In this document: one piece after another, positions 52,730-60,988 of the stretch
Layout of the letters: each line of letters begins with the position of its first letter
How positions within the stretch are numbered: the stretch's first letter is position 1
From: ZCTH02-B3 sp036563895
GTDB taxonomy: Bacteria > Bacillota > Bacilli > Paenibacillales > Paenibacillaceae
Length of the DNA stretch: 64,000 bases
NCBI GenBank assembly: GCA_036563895.1
Contig: DATCLN010000215.1
Location: forward strand, 39,392-103,391
Reading direction: 5' to 3'
The notes under the pieces: generated by a model
Databases searched by the model: none
Told to the model about the DNA's origin: nothing
Seen by the model: only the letters and a program-made list of their open reading frames with translations
Program-made: the position numbers and the translations under genes

Positions 52730-53644
52730 TTATTCCATCGTTTCGTTTTCCACAGCCGCCGCGGTGCGGGGATGCAGCCGGTCGAACACGTCCCGGGCCC
52801 GGGGGCGGGCGATGGAGGCGTACATCTGGGTGGTGGACAGGTGGGCGTGGCCGAGCAGATCCTGCACGGCGCGCAGATCCGCTCCGCGTTCGAGGAGATG
52901 GACGGCGAAGGAATGCCTCAGGGTCTGCGGGGCGATCGCCGCCGGATCGAGGCCGCATTCGGCGGCGTACTTCTTCAGCGTTTTCCAGAGGGACTGGCGG
53001 GTGATGCGGTCACCCGAGCGGTTCAGGAACAGCGCCTGCCCGCCCTTCCGGGCCAGGCGGGGCCTGCCCTCGGCAAGGTATTCGCGCAGTTTTCGGGCGC
53101 AAACCGCGTCGACGGGCACCAGCCTTTCCTTCTTCCCGGAAGCGCAGCGCACGAACGACAAATCCAGCCGGACGTCGTCCACGTTCAGGGCGATGAGTTC
53201 GGAGGCTTTCAGGCCGCTGGCGTACATCAGGTCGAGCATGGCGCGGTCCCTGAGTCCCCTGGGCGTGCGGGAAGACGGAGCCGCCAGCAGCCGCTCCACC
53301 GCGGCGGCGTCAAGGGTCCGCGGCTTCCCCCTGGCGGCCCTGGGGCGTTCCACCCGGGCTGCGGGATTGTCGGCGATGACGCCCCGGCGCTGCAAAAAAG
53401 CAAAAAAAGCCCGCGCCGAGGCGAGCCTGCGGCCGACCGTGGCTTCCGACCTGCCGTCTCCTCTGAGCCGGTGCATGTACAGGGACAAATGGTGCGGCCG
53501 CACGTCTTCCGGCCGCTGCACGCCCTGCCCGGCCAGGAAGCGGGCCAAATCGGCCAGATCCCCCGCATAGCTGCGGACCGTCGCTTCGGACCGGCCCCGC
53601 CCGGAGGCCAGCTCGTCCGCAAACGCGCGCACCAGCTCCATCAT
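52730..53644 (-). CDS. XerD-like tyrosine recombinase with altered catalytic residues
   Basis: By fold and place (between ald/fur and dacF, where B. subtilis has xerD) this is a Xer recombinase of 304 residues: SAM-like N-domain (1-100) and catalytic domain. Catalytic Lys (SGKKER, 171-172), Arg243, His266 and Tyr275 are present, but the first catalytic Arg is Lys146 (GLKASEL) and the second catalytic His is Gln240 (PQTLRH). Activity may be changed or lost. ATG at 53644 with GGAGGTGA upstream. A second, intact XerD elsewhere is possible. Confidence 0.88.
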   Translation of the reverse strand: MMELVRAFADELASGRGRSEATVRSYAGDLADLARFLAGQGVQRPEDVRPHHLSLYMHRLRGDGRSEATVGRRLASARAFFAFLQRRGVIADNPAARVERPRAARGKPRTLDAAAVERLLAAPSSRTPRGLRDRAMLDLMYASGLKASELIALNVDDVRLDLSFVRCASGKKERLVPVDAVCARKLREYLAEGRPRLARKGGQALFLNRSGDRITRQSLWKTLKKYAAECGLDPAAIAPQTLRHSFAVHLLERGADLRAVQDLLGHAHLSTTQMYASIARPRARDVFDRLHPRTAAAVENETME

Positions 53645-53685
53645 GGACGGTTCGTCACCTCCGCGCAGCTTTTTGCATGTTCCTG

Positions 53686-54807
53686 TCACGTGACGGCGGC
53701 CGGACGCGCCAGCGGGACGTACGGGAGCCCCACCGCCACGGCCACTTCGGGATGGGTGACGGCGCCGTCATGCACGTTGACGCCCGCCGCCAGCACCGGG
53801 TTGGCGAAGACCGCTTCCGGCCCGCCGTCCGCCAGTTCCAGCACGTATTCGACGGTCGCCTGGGTGAGGGCCAATGTGGCGGTGCGGGGAACGGCGCCCG
53901 GAATGTTGGCCACGGCGTAATGGATAACGCCGTGTTTGACGTACACCGGATCTTCGTGGGTGGTCGCCCGGTCGACGGTCTCGACGCAACCGCCCTGGTC
54001 GACGGCGATGTCCACGATGACCGAACCGGGTTTCATGGCGCGCACCATCTCTTCCGTCACGACCCGCGGCGCGCGCGCTCCCGGCACCAGCACGGCGCCG
54101 ATGAGCAGATCCGCCCGGCGGACGGCTTCCGCCAGATTGTGCGGGTTGGAGGCCAGGGTGCGCGCCCGGCCCCGGAACCGGTGTTCCAGCTCCCGCATCC
54201 GGTCGATGCTTTTTTCGAGGATCGTGACGCCGGCTCCCATGCCAACCGCGACGTCGGCCGCGCTGGCGCCGGCCGTGCCGCCGCCGACGATGACCACTTC
54301 CCCCGGCGGCACGCCCGGAACGCCGCCGAGCAGCACCCCGCGGCCGCCGTTGTACGCTTCAAGGAAGCGGGCGCCGGCCTGCACGGCCACCCGGCCCGCG
54401 ATCTCGCTCATCGGCGTAAGGAGAGGCAGCCGCCCGTCCGGCAGGCGGACGGTTTCATAGGCGACGGCGGTGACGCCTTCCCTCGCCAGGGCGCGGGCCA
54501 GTTCGGGAACGGCGGCCAGGTGCAGGTACGCAAACAGGATCTGTCCGCGGCGGAAATAACCGTATTCTTCCGGCTGCGGCTCCTTCACCTTCAGTATGAG
54601 CCGCGCCCCGCTCCACACTTGTTCCGCCGACGGGACGATCCGCGTTCCGGCGGCTTCGTATTCCGCGTCGGAAAAACCGCTGCCCTCGCCGGCTCCCGCC
54701 TCCACGAGCACCTCATGCCCCCGCGCGGCCAGCATCCGCGCGCCGGCCGGCGTCAGCGCCACGCGATATTCCCGGTTCATGATCTCCTTCGGCACTCCGA
54801 CGATCAT
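53686..54807 (-). CDS. ald: alanine dehydrogenase
   Basis: NAD-dependent interconversion of alanine and pyruvate, important in sporulation in B. subtilis. 373 residues: MIVGVPKEIMNREYRVALTP start, LKVKEPQPEEY with the pyruvate-site Lys, LFAYLHLAAV with the active His, and the dinucleotide motif VIVGGGTAGASAADVA. ATG at 54807 with GGGAGGCTTGCC upstream; nine upstream codons of the frame are ignored. In B. subtilis drm and pupG, not ald, sit near xerD. Confidence 0.96.
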   Translation of the reverse strand: MIVGVPKEIMNREYRVALTPAGARMLAARGHEVLVEAGAGEGSGFSDAEYEAAGTRIVPSAEQVWSGARLILKVKEPQPEEYGYFRRGQILFAYLHLAAVPELARALAREGVTAVAYETVRLPDGRLPLLTPMSEIAGRVAVQAGARFLEAYNGGRGVLLGGVPGVPPGEVVIVGGGTAGASAADVAVGMGAGVTILEKSIDRMRELEHRFRGRARTLASNPHNLAEAVRRADLLIGAVLVPGARAPRVVTEEMVRAMKPGSVIVDIAVDQGGCVETVDRATTHEDPVYVKHGVIHYAVANIPGAVPRTATLALTQATVEYVLELADGGPEAVFANPVLAAGVNVHDGAVTHPEVAVAVGLPYVPLARPAAVT

Positions 54808-54876
54808 GGCAAGCCTCCCTGCTTTTCTTTGCAAGGTAACTTGCCCTTCCCGCCGAAAACTATGTGGCGCCGCGGC

Positions 54877-55542
54877 TCATGTTTCGCTTTTCGGCCAGCG
54901 GTAGGTCCAGAAGCGCTCCCTGCCCAGCCATTCGGCGAATTCGCTTTCGGACAGTCTCCCTCTTGCCGGCAGCGTGCCGTACCGGAACTGGGAGCGGTGC
55001 GCATGGAGCGCCCCCAGTTTCTGCTCCAGGTAAGGCCGCACGTCGTTCACCACGTCGGGCTCTCCCAGCGCCTGTTCGCAGCCGCGAGAGAAGGCCATGC
55101 AATGGACCACGGGGCGTTCCGCCTCCGGCAGCCTGCCGACGGCGCGGATGACGGCGGCGCCGCAGGCGTCGTGATCGGGATGCACGCTGTATCCGGGATA
55201 GAAGGTGATCACCAGATCGGGACGGATTTCCTCCAGCAGTTCCCCGATGCGGCCGGCCAGCTCGTCCGGGTCCTCGAATTCGAGGGTTTTGTCGTGGAAG
55301 CCGAGAAGCCTCAGGTCCTGGATGCCGATGGCGCGGCAGGACGCTTCCAGTTCCGCCTTGCGGACCTGCGGCAGCGTGACCCGGTTGGCGAAGGGAGGAA
55401 ACCCCATGTTCCGGCCCATCTCCCCGAGGGTCAGGCAGGCGTAGGTCACCCGGGCCCCCTGCCTGATGTGCATGGCCAGGGTGCCCGCCGCGCCGAACGC
55501 CTCGTCGTCGGGATGGGGAAGCACCACGAGTATTTTTTTCAC
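54877..55542 (-). CDS. bshB2: bacillithiol biosynthesis deacetylase BshB2
   Basis: Zinc-dependent N-deacetylase (LmbE family) that acts in bacillithiol synthesis or conjugate processing. 221 residues from the GTG at 55542 (AAGGGGGG seven bases upstream): VLPHPDDEAFGAAGTL holds the zinc residues, and HPDHDACG the third ligand region. The longer TTG start (55563) would overlap yojF. Operon yojF-bshB2 is the B. subtilis yojF-yojG pair. Confidence 0.92.
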   Translation of the reverse strand: MKKILVVLPHPDDEAFGAAGTLAMHIRQGARVTYACLTLGEMGRNMGFPPFANRVTLPQVRKAELEASCRAIGIQDLRLLGFHDKTLEFEDPDELAGRIGELLEEIRPDLVITFYPGYSVHPDHDACGAAVIRAVGRLPEAERPVVHCMAFSRGCEQALGEPDVVNDVRPYLEQKLGALHAHRSQFRYGTLPARGRLSESEFAEWLGRERFWTYRWPKSET

Positions 55543-55559
55543 ACGGCGTCCCCCCTTGG

Positions 55560-55904
55560 TCAAAAAGGATGCGGGCTCAGCTGCAGGGCAACCACGAGTT
55601 TGCCGTCCCGGTCGTGTCCCGCCATGATGAGCCGTTCCGTTTCTTCGTCCTCGTAATGCGTCAGCCCTTCCGCGTACACCCAGCCTTCATCCGTTTTCAA
55701 GCCCACCCTGTAAGGCCCCCAGCCGGCCACCGAGCCGCGGGAAAACCGGATGCGTCCGTTCTTGACGAAGGCGGAGGCCTGGTGCTTCGTCTCGTCGTAA
55801 TAAGCCGCGTAGGCGCCGGTGGTCATCTCGATGTGAAGGTACAAATCCTGCCCTTTCAGACGGTCGATGCGCGCTTGCACATCCTTGGGATCGATGGGCC
55901 GCAT
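55560..55904 (-). CDS. yojF: YojF family protein (DUF1806)
   Basis: A 114-residue soluble protein paired with bshB2 in Bacillota; function unknown, presumably linked to bacillithiol. Conserved-looking parts include LYLHIEMTTGAYAAY and FSRGSVAGWGPYRVGLKT. ATG with AAAGGAGGAGG upstream. Confidence 0.88.
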   Translation of the reverse strand: MRPIDPKDVQARIDRLKGQDLYLHIEMTTGAYAAYYDETKHQASAFVKNGRIRFSRGSVAGWGPYRVGLKTDEGWVYAEGLTHYEDEETERLIMAGHDRDGKLVVALQLSPHPF

Positions 55905-55947
55905 CCGTGCCTCCTCCTTTTTTTTTCGTAATGCCTTCCGGAAGCAA

Positions 55948-55994
55948 CAAACTCCCGCGTTTCCCCCGCTGCGGGGGAGAAACAGGGGAGTTTG
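55948..55994. terminator. long hairpin between yojF and fur
   Basis: CAAACTCCC (55948-55956) pairs with GGGAGTTTG (55986-55994), continued by GTTTC and CCCCCGC blocks; about 20 bp in total. No T-run on the minus strand, so termination of fur by it is likely but not of standard form. Confidence 0.55.
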
Positions 55995-56012
55995 CCATTT
56001 TTGCCCGGCATG

Positions 56013-56516
56013 CTAGACGTTGTGCGTTACGCCTTTTTCGGCGTCGGCGTCGGACGGTTCCCCGCCCTGCGCCTCTTCCTTCTCCCGGCAGCTTGCGCAC
56101 ACGCCCTGGAAGTCCAGCCGATGGTCCAGCACCCGGAAGCGGTATTCCTTTTCCAGCCGTTCTTCAAGGGGGAGAAGCCAGTCGTCCATGATTTCCGTCA
56201 TCGAGCCGCAGCGGACGCAGATGAGGTGATGGTGGTGGTGCTTGTTGCTCTCCGTCCGCAGGTCGTACCGGGCCACGCCGTCGCCGAAATTGAGTTTTTC
56301 CACCACGTGCATTTCGGTGAGCAGTTCCAGCGTCCGGTACACCGTCGCCAGCCCGATTTCGGGAAATTTCTCCTTGACGAGCATGAAGACATCCTCGGCG
56401 CTGAGGTGGTCTTCCTCGTTTTCCAGCAGCACGCGCACCGTGGCTTCCCGCTGCGGGGTCAGCTTGAAACCCTGGGATTGCAGGAGCTGCTTGATTTTTT
56501 CAACGCGGGCTTCCAT
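56013..56516 (-). CDS. fur: Fur family metal-dependent repressor
   Basis: Iron-responsive repressor. 167 residues: winged helix (about 1-85) with FKLTPQREATVRVL and GLATVYRTLELL, metal motifs KHHHHHLICVRCG and CASCREKEE (two CxxC). Fur is more likely than Zur or PerR by its location near spoIIM and xerD, the B. subtilis fur site. ATG at 56516 with GAGGGGGAAG upstream; promoter at 56552-56581. Confidence 0.92.
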   Translation of the reverse strand: MEARVEKIKQLLQSQGFKLTPQREATVRVLLENEEDHLSAEDVFMLVKEKFPEIGLATVYRTLELLTEMHVVEKLNFGDGVARYDLRTESNKHHHHHLICVRCGSMTEIMDDWLLPLEERLEKEYRFRVLDHRLDFQGVCASCREKEEAQGGEPSDADAEKGVTHNV

Positions 56517-56551
56517 TTTCTTCCCCCTCTGGCCGCACATCGGCTGGTTCC

Positions 56552-56581
56552 ATTATAGGGGGACGTTCGGACTTAAGTCAA
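56552..56581 (-). promoter_or_regulatory. promoter of fur
   Basis: TTGACT (56581-56576), 18-nt spacer, TATAAT (56557-56552). No clear Fur box seen. Confidence 0.7.
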
Positions 56582-56615
56582 ACCGCATTCCATTTTCCGC
56601 CAGTTTCCGCCGGCG

Positions 56616-57251
56616 TTACGCGAATTGCGCAAGCCAGGCGAGCAGCCGGCCGAGGAGCCGGGGGGTGAGGTACGCTTCCGTGAGGGCCGCTCCGCACAGC
56701 GGGAGCAGCATCGCCAAGGAGGCGATTCCGTGCGACCGCAGCGGCGGCAGCAACCGTCCCCGCCTGCGCAGCAGCCGCTCTCCCGCCACCCAACCGGCGA
56801 ACCGGAGCGCCGAGACGCTGGCGACCATGAGCGCCGGCACGGCCAGGGCGTTGTGGGGAACCAGGGCGGCCAGCGCGCAAAGCATCCCTTCCCCGTCCAT
56901 TTCCTTTACCAGCAGCCCGGCGGTGAAGCCCATCAGGACGCCTTTCATGAAATCCAGCGCCAGCACACCGGGCACGCCGATCACGGAAAGGCCGAGCAGC
57001 CAGATCAGGCCCAGCCATCTGGCGTAAAACAGGAAGCTGTCGCGAAAGGCTTCCGCTGCGTCCGCGCCGCCTGGCCGGATCAGGTCCAGGCGGTAGGCTT
57101 CCAGCCGGGCCGCCAGCTCCAGCCGCTGTTCCAGCGACAGCGCGTCGACGAGAAAAAAGCCGAATCCGGCGCCTGTCAGGACGAGAGCGCCCACGAAAAT
57201 GTACAGGGGCGCGTGCCGCCTGCACGGGCGGCACCAAGGACGATGGGACAT
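56616..57251 (-). CDS. spoIIM: stage II sporulation protein M
   Basis: Membrane component of the SpoIIDMP engulfment machine. 211 residues, about five membrane segments: VGALVLTGAGFGFFLV near the start, VPGVLALDFMKGVLMGFTAG, LVPHNALAVPALMVASV. A Cys-containing N-terminus (CRPCRRH) is odd for the family. ATG with GGGAGGGAACC upstream. Lies between fur and endoQ. Confidence 0.9.
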   Translation of the reverse strand: MSHRPWCRPCRRHAPLYIFVGALVLTGAGFGFFLVDALSLEQRLELAARLEAYRLDLIRPGGADAAEAFRDSFLFYARWLGLIWLLGLSVIGVPGVLALDFMKGVLMGFTAGLLVKEMDGEGMLCALAALVPHNALAVPALMVASVSALRFAGWVAGERLLRRRGRLLPPLRSHGIASLAMLLPLCGAALTEAYLTPRLLGRLLAWLAQFA

Positions 57252-57311
57252 GCCGGTTCCCTCCCGCTGTCGGACGAGCCGATGGCCTACATCAGCTTAT
57301 ATGCGGGAGAG

Positions 57312-57359
57312 GGAAAAAGGATGACGGGTATGGGGTGCATGCGGTACCCCATGCCCGTC
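57312..57359 (-). terminator. terminator of the nudF-endoQ unit
   Basis: GACGGGCATGGGGT (57359-57346) pairs with ACCCCATACCCGTC (57336-57323), one mismatch, then TTTTT after two bases. Six nt after the endoQ stop. Confidence 0.9.
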
Positions 57360-57364
57360 ATGTT

Positions 57365-58597
57365 TCAGGCGACCGGCCGGCCGTATGTCCCGCCGCCGCC
57401 CGGCGATATGGCAAGCCCTCCCTCCCGGGCCCTGAGGACGAGATCCGCCAGGGCCTCGCCAGCGATTTCCCGCAGGCGTTCCGGCGGAAGCCGGTGCAGG
57501 ATGTCCATCTCCGTTGCCCTGGCCAGGAGCTTTTCCCGCGTTTTCGGGCCCACGCCCGGCAGAAACATGAGCGGCACCTGCCGGCGGTAAGGCGGCCGGT
57601 GCGGCGGATGGCGCGGCCGGTCCCGGTCGGCGAGCATCTCCGCCCGCTCCGCCACGCCCCGCACCAGCCGGGCGCCGCCGCACAGCGGACAGACGGACGC
57701 CGTCCGGGCCGAGTCCGGCAGGTTCCTCCGGCAATCGGGGCAAAACGTCATGTGGTACTTGCCCAGGGCCGGATGCAGCCCGTAGTTCGCGGCGATCCGC
57801 CGGCCGTCTTCGCCGCGCAGGGCCTTCAGCGTTTCCGCGAAAGTCGGTTCGGCCACGAGCAGCTCGTTGCACTCGCGCCCGATGGTGCCGGGGGAATGGG
57901 CGTCGGAATTGGTCAGGAAAGGATAGCGGTCCAGCTGGGACAGCCGTCCGGCCATGTCGGCGTCCGCGCTCAGGCCGAGCTCCACGGCGGCCACTCCGTC
58001 CGGATCCAGGCGTTCCTCCAACCGGTCCGCCGAGCACCCGAGCAGTCCCCGGTGCGGCGTGAACACATGCGCGGGAACGAGAATCCCGCCGCGGGCCGCC
58101 AGTTCCCGCTGCAACTCGCGGGCGCGGGCGCGGACCCGCGGCGTGCTGAGCCGCACGTTGGCCACGCGCCCGCGCAGCCATTCCGTCCAATCGCGCATGG
58201 CCTCCAAAGTCGGCAAATAGCCGAGCAGGTGAAAAGGTCCCCCGCCCGGCTCCCGCACTTCCATCTCGCAGCCGAGAAGCAGGACCGTGTTCCGGAAGCG
58301 GATGCCGCCCCCCGGAAGTTCCTCCATTTCGCCGCCGTCCAGCCGCCTTTCGATATCTTCCTGCACCGCCGGCGAGTGGCAGTCGATGACGCCGACGATG
58401 CCGATGCCCTTTCGTTCTTCCGCCTCCCGGGCGATGCCGTGGAACGTCAGTGAGGCCGCGGCGCTGATCTTCACCGGCTCGCCGCCGTCGGTGCGGCCGA
58501 CGTGCACGTGCAGATCGGCAAAGACGCGTTTCAGGCCGGGCGGTTCCGGAGGCTGCCCGTCATGGCGGGGCTGCTCGGGCTGCGGGGAACCGTTCAC
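57365..58597 (-). CDS. endonuclease Q family protein
   Basis: Family role: cuts DNA 5' of deaminated bases such as uracil or hypoxanthine. 410 residues: PHP domain from FADLHVHVGRT (metal His) through GVIDCHSP and LTNSDAHSPGTIG, a four-Cys zinc finger (FCPDCRRN and VCPLCGG, about 280-305), and a C-terminal helix-hairpin-helix (LPGVGPKTREKLL). The frame starts at ATG 58597, overlapping the nudF stop. The N-terminal 20 residues are low complexity. nudF (dNTP/ADP-ribose cleaning) as partner fits a damage role. Confidence 0.88.
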   Translation of the reverse strand: MNGSPQPEQPRHDGQPPEPPGLKRVFADLHVHVGRTDGGEPVKISAAASLTFHGIAREAEERKGIGIVGVIDCHSPAVQEDIERRLDGGEMEELPGGGIRFRNTVLLLGCEMEVREPGGGPFHLLGYLPTLEAMRDWTEWLRGRVANVRLSTPRVRARARELQRELAARGGILVPAHVFTPHRGLLGCSADRLEERLDPDGVAAVELGLSADADMAGRLSQLDRYPFLTNSDAHSPGTIGRECNELLVAEPTFAETLKALRGEDGRRIAANYGLHPALGKYHMTFCPDCRRNLPDSARTASVCPLCGGARLVRGVAERAEMLADRDRPRHPPHRPPYRRQVPLMFLPGVGPKTREKLLARATEMDILHRLPPERLREIAGEALADLVLRAREGGLAISPGGGGTYGRPVA

Positions 58598-59166
58598 GGC
58601 ATCAGCGCCCCCGTCAGGCGGTACAATTTCCAGACATAGAGCGCCAGCAACGTCTTGGCGTCGCAGATGCGCCCGTCGCGGACCGCGCGTTCCGCCTCTT
58701 CCGGGGTCAGAAGCTCGACGGACAGAAACTCGTCCTCGTCCGGGCGCTGCTCGCTGGGCGTGACATCATCCGTGAAATACAGGTGCAGCACCTCGTCCGC
58801 AAATCCGGGAGAAGTGGAAAAGGAAAGCAGATGGCGGACGCTTCCCGCGCGGAACCCCGTTTCCTCCTCCAGTTCCCGCAGCACGGCCGCTTCCGGCGCT
58901 TCGCCGGGGTCGAGCTTGCCGGCGGGGATCTCCAGCTGGACCCGTTCGAGGGGTTTGCGGTATTGCTCCACGGCGATCATGCGCCCCTCATGGAGCGCCA
59001 GAACGCCCACCGCGCCGGGATGCCGGACGATCTCCCGGGTCGCCGTCCGGCCGTCGGGAAGGCGGACCGTGCTGACCTCCAGCGAAATCATCCTTCCGGA
59101 AAAAACCGGCCGCGTGCTCAGCGTCGTCTCCTTGAAGGGATGGCTTGCGGTTTTGTCTTCGTTCAT
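58594..59166 (-). CDS. nudF: ADP-ribose pyrophosphatase (Nudix)
   Basis: Hydrolyses ADP-ribose to AMP and ribose 5-phosphate. 190 residues; Nudix box GKLDPGEAPEAAVLRELEEE TGF (split) near 82-104, preceded by VEQYRKPLERVQLEIPAG. ATG with GAAGGAGACATATC upstream. Adjacent to spoIIM/fur as in B. subtilis, with endoQ inserted. Confidence 0.94.
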   Translation of the reverse strand: MNEDKTASHPFKETTLSTRPVFSGRMISLEVSTVRLPDGRTATREIVRHPGAVGVLALHEGRMIAVEQYRKPLERVQLEIPAGKLDPGEAPEAAVLRELEEETGFRAGSVRHLLSFSTSPGFADEVLHLYFTDDVTPSEQRPDEDEFLSVELLTPEEAERAVRDGRICDAKTLLALYVWKLYRLTGALMP

Positions 59167-59188
59167 GATATGTCTCCTTCCGTTTCTT

Positions 59189-60109
59189 TCAGCGCAACGG
59201 CTCGGGGCCGGGCCGCTGCGGGGCGCCCAGGCGGACGATGGTGCTCTCGGGCGCGGTGGGCAGCGGGCTGCCGCCCTTGGGCTCCAGGGTAAGCGCCACC
59301 GCTTCCCGGTCTTCCCTCCAGATGCTGCGCACGTACAAATGACCCTGGTGCTGTTCGTGGAATTTCAGCAAGCCCAGGTTGAGCCACCCTTCCCGGATGA
59401 CCAGCCAGGCCTGCACGTCGCGGTCGCCGGAAGGAACCACCCCTTCCAGCATCACCAGCAGTTCGCCGGTCCGGTCGTTCAGCCACACCGCGCCGCCCGC
59501 CACCGGCGGCAGCTCCACGTCTCCCCGGACGGACGCCCTCATCAGCGGATATTGCACCGTATCCGGGCGGGAAATGACGGACGCTGCCATCGGCTCGTGC
59601 GCCATCACATATTGCTCCGCTTTCAGGGTGACGGGGTCCGCCGGCGGTTCCTCCGTGAAGGTCACGTAAGCCGTGCGGAACAGCCCCGCGACCAGCGCCA
59701 GCGCCAATGCCCCGCCCGCGGCCGCAAGCCACCGGGGACGCGCCGCACCGCGCAGCGCCCGCTCCAGGCTGCGGCGACAGCTGTAGGCGCTGACGGCAAG
59801 ACGCAGTTTGCCGCGCCGCCATTTTCGCCGCCAGATCCCGGCAAGGTAGCGAAGCGCCGCGGTCAGGGGCGATTCGCCGCCGGCACGGACGTTCCCCGCC
59901 GCGGATTGGCCGGAGGCCGTTTCGGCCGGCGTCCGGCTTTCCCGCGCGTTCCGGAGCAGTTCCTCCCAGCGGCGGCACGTCTCGGCGCAAGCGGGGCAAA
60001 TCGCGCGGTGGCGTTCAAGGCGCAAGGCCTGATCGCGCGTCAGGCGGCCCGTCAGGTAGTCCACCCACCATTCTTCCGGCACCGCGCAGCCGAGGTCAGG
60101 CACGGCCAT
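59189..60109 (-). CDS. anti-sigma factor, zinc-finger and RskA-like
   Basis: Single-pass membrane anti-sigma factor for the ECF sigma encoded upstream. 306 residues: N-terminal zinc-binding HxxxCxxC (HRAICPAC, about 34-41), a basic linker, one membrane segment (about 129-146) and an extracytoplasmic RskA-like domain (SGDRDVQAWLVIREGWLNLG region, short form). ATG overlaps the sigma gene by 14 nt. Release might use PrsW-like or other proteolysis, not shown. Confidence 0.9.
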   Translation of the reverse strand: MAVPDLGCAVPEEWWVDYLTGRLTRDQALRLERHRAICPACAETCRRWEELLRNARESRTPAETASGQSAAGNVRAGGESPLTAALRYLAGIWRRKWRRGKLRLAVSAYSCRRSLERALRGAARPRWLAAAGGALALALVAGLFRTAYVTFTEEPPADPVTLKAEQYVMAHEPMAASVISRPDTVQYPLMRASVRGDVELPPVAGGAVWLNDRTGELLVMLEGVVPSGDRDVQAWLVIREGWLNLGLLKFHEQHQGHLYVRSIWREDREAVALTLEPKGGSPLPTAPESTIVRLGAPQRPGPEPLR

Positions 60110-60719
60110 CGCCCCCCTCCGCTTCCGCCCATCCCATGTGCGCCAGCGCGCGGCGAAGGTGGCCGAGGCCGTACCGCACCCGCGATTTGACCGTACCGAG
60201 CGGCACCCGCCACTCTTCGGCCAATTCCCGCTGGCTCCTTCCGAAATAAAAAGCTTCCGCCAGCGCCTGCCGCTGCGCCTGTGGGACCTTGAGCAGCGCC
60301 AGACGGACGGCTTCGCTTTGCAGCTTGGCCAACACCCGGCTTTCGGGCCCCGCGTCGGCCGCCGGCGCCGGCCAGGAATCTCCTTCCAGCCGCTCCCTTT
60401 CGGCTTCTAGCAACAGCCGTTTCTTTCGGCGCAACCGGTCCATGGCGCGGCTTTTGGCCAGCACGGCCAGCCAGGCTTCCACCGAGCCGCGGGAAGGATC
60501 GTACCGTTCGGGGTGGCAGATTACCTGTAAAAACACGTCGTGGCAAACGTCTTCCGCATCCATCGGATCGCCCAGGATCTGCAGGGCAATCGCCCGGACC
60601 ATCGGTGCCGTCATCCCGTACAGCCGGTCAAACGCATGCGCGGAACCTTCGCGGATTTCCGCGAGCAGTTTTTCCAGCGGGCCGGTGTCCGGACCCGGCG
60701 CGCGCTGCGGATGCCGCAT
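60096..60719 (-). CDS. ECF-type RNA polymerase sigma factor
   Basis: Extracytoplasmic-function sigma factor of 207 residues: region 2 (ILGDPMDAEDVCHDVFLQV; WLAVLAKSRAMDRLRRKK) and region 4 (QRQALAEAFYFGRSQRELAEE, then VPLGTVKSRVRYGLGHLR). ATG with GGGGGGGCGGCC upstream. Possible autoregulatory GGAAC...GTC promoter around 60770-60805, weak. Divergent from a NEW3/ABC operon across 269 nt, a plausible target. Confidence 0.93.
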   Translation of the reverse strand: MRHPQRAPGPDTGPLEKLLAEIREGSAHAFDRLYGMTAPMVRAIALQILGDPMDAEDVCHDVFLQVICHPERYDPSRGSVEAWLAVLAKSRAMDRLRRKKRLLLEAERERLEGDSWPAPAADAGPESRVLAKLQSEAVRLALLKVPQAQRQALAEAFYFGRSQRELAEEWRVPLGTVKSRVRYGLGHLRRALAHMGWAEAEGGDGRA

Positions 60720-60988
60720 GGCCGCCCCCCCTTCGGTTTTCGTTCCGTAACATGATCACGCGGACGCCTCCGGACTCCGCCGGATTACCCGCGTGTTCCC
60801 CATCCTATATTAATAAAAATTCGCAGCGGTGAAAACCGATACGGTCCTGGCCGCCCGCTTCGACAGCCCCGGCCGTCCGCCTCCGTCCTCCGGCAAAGTT
60901 TTTGCCAAGTCGATAAATCCGCAATCTCTTCCCGTGCGTAAAGATTTTGGAAAACCAGTTCTCAACGAAACAGGAGGGTCCATAAAAA

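Noticed and set aside
52730..53644. Phage integrase marking a prophage or genomic island
   Set aside because: Location matches the xerD locus of spore formers, with housekeeping genes on both sides and no att-like repeats.
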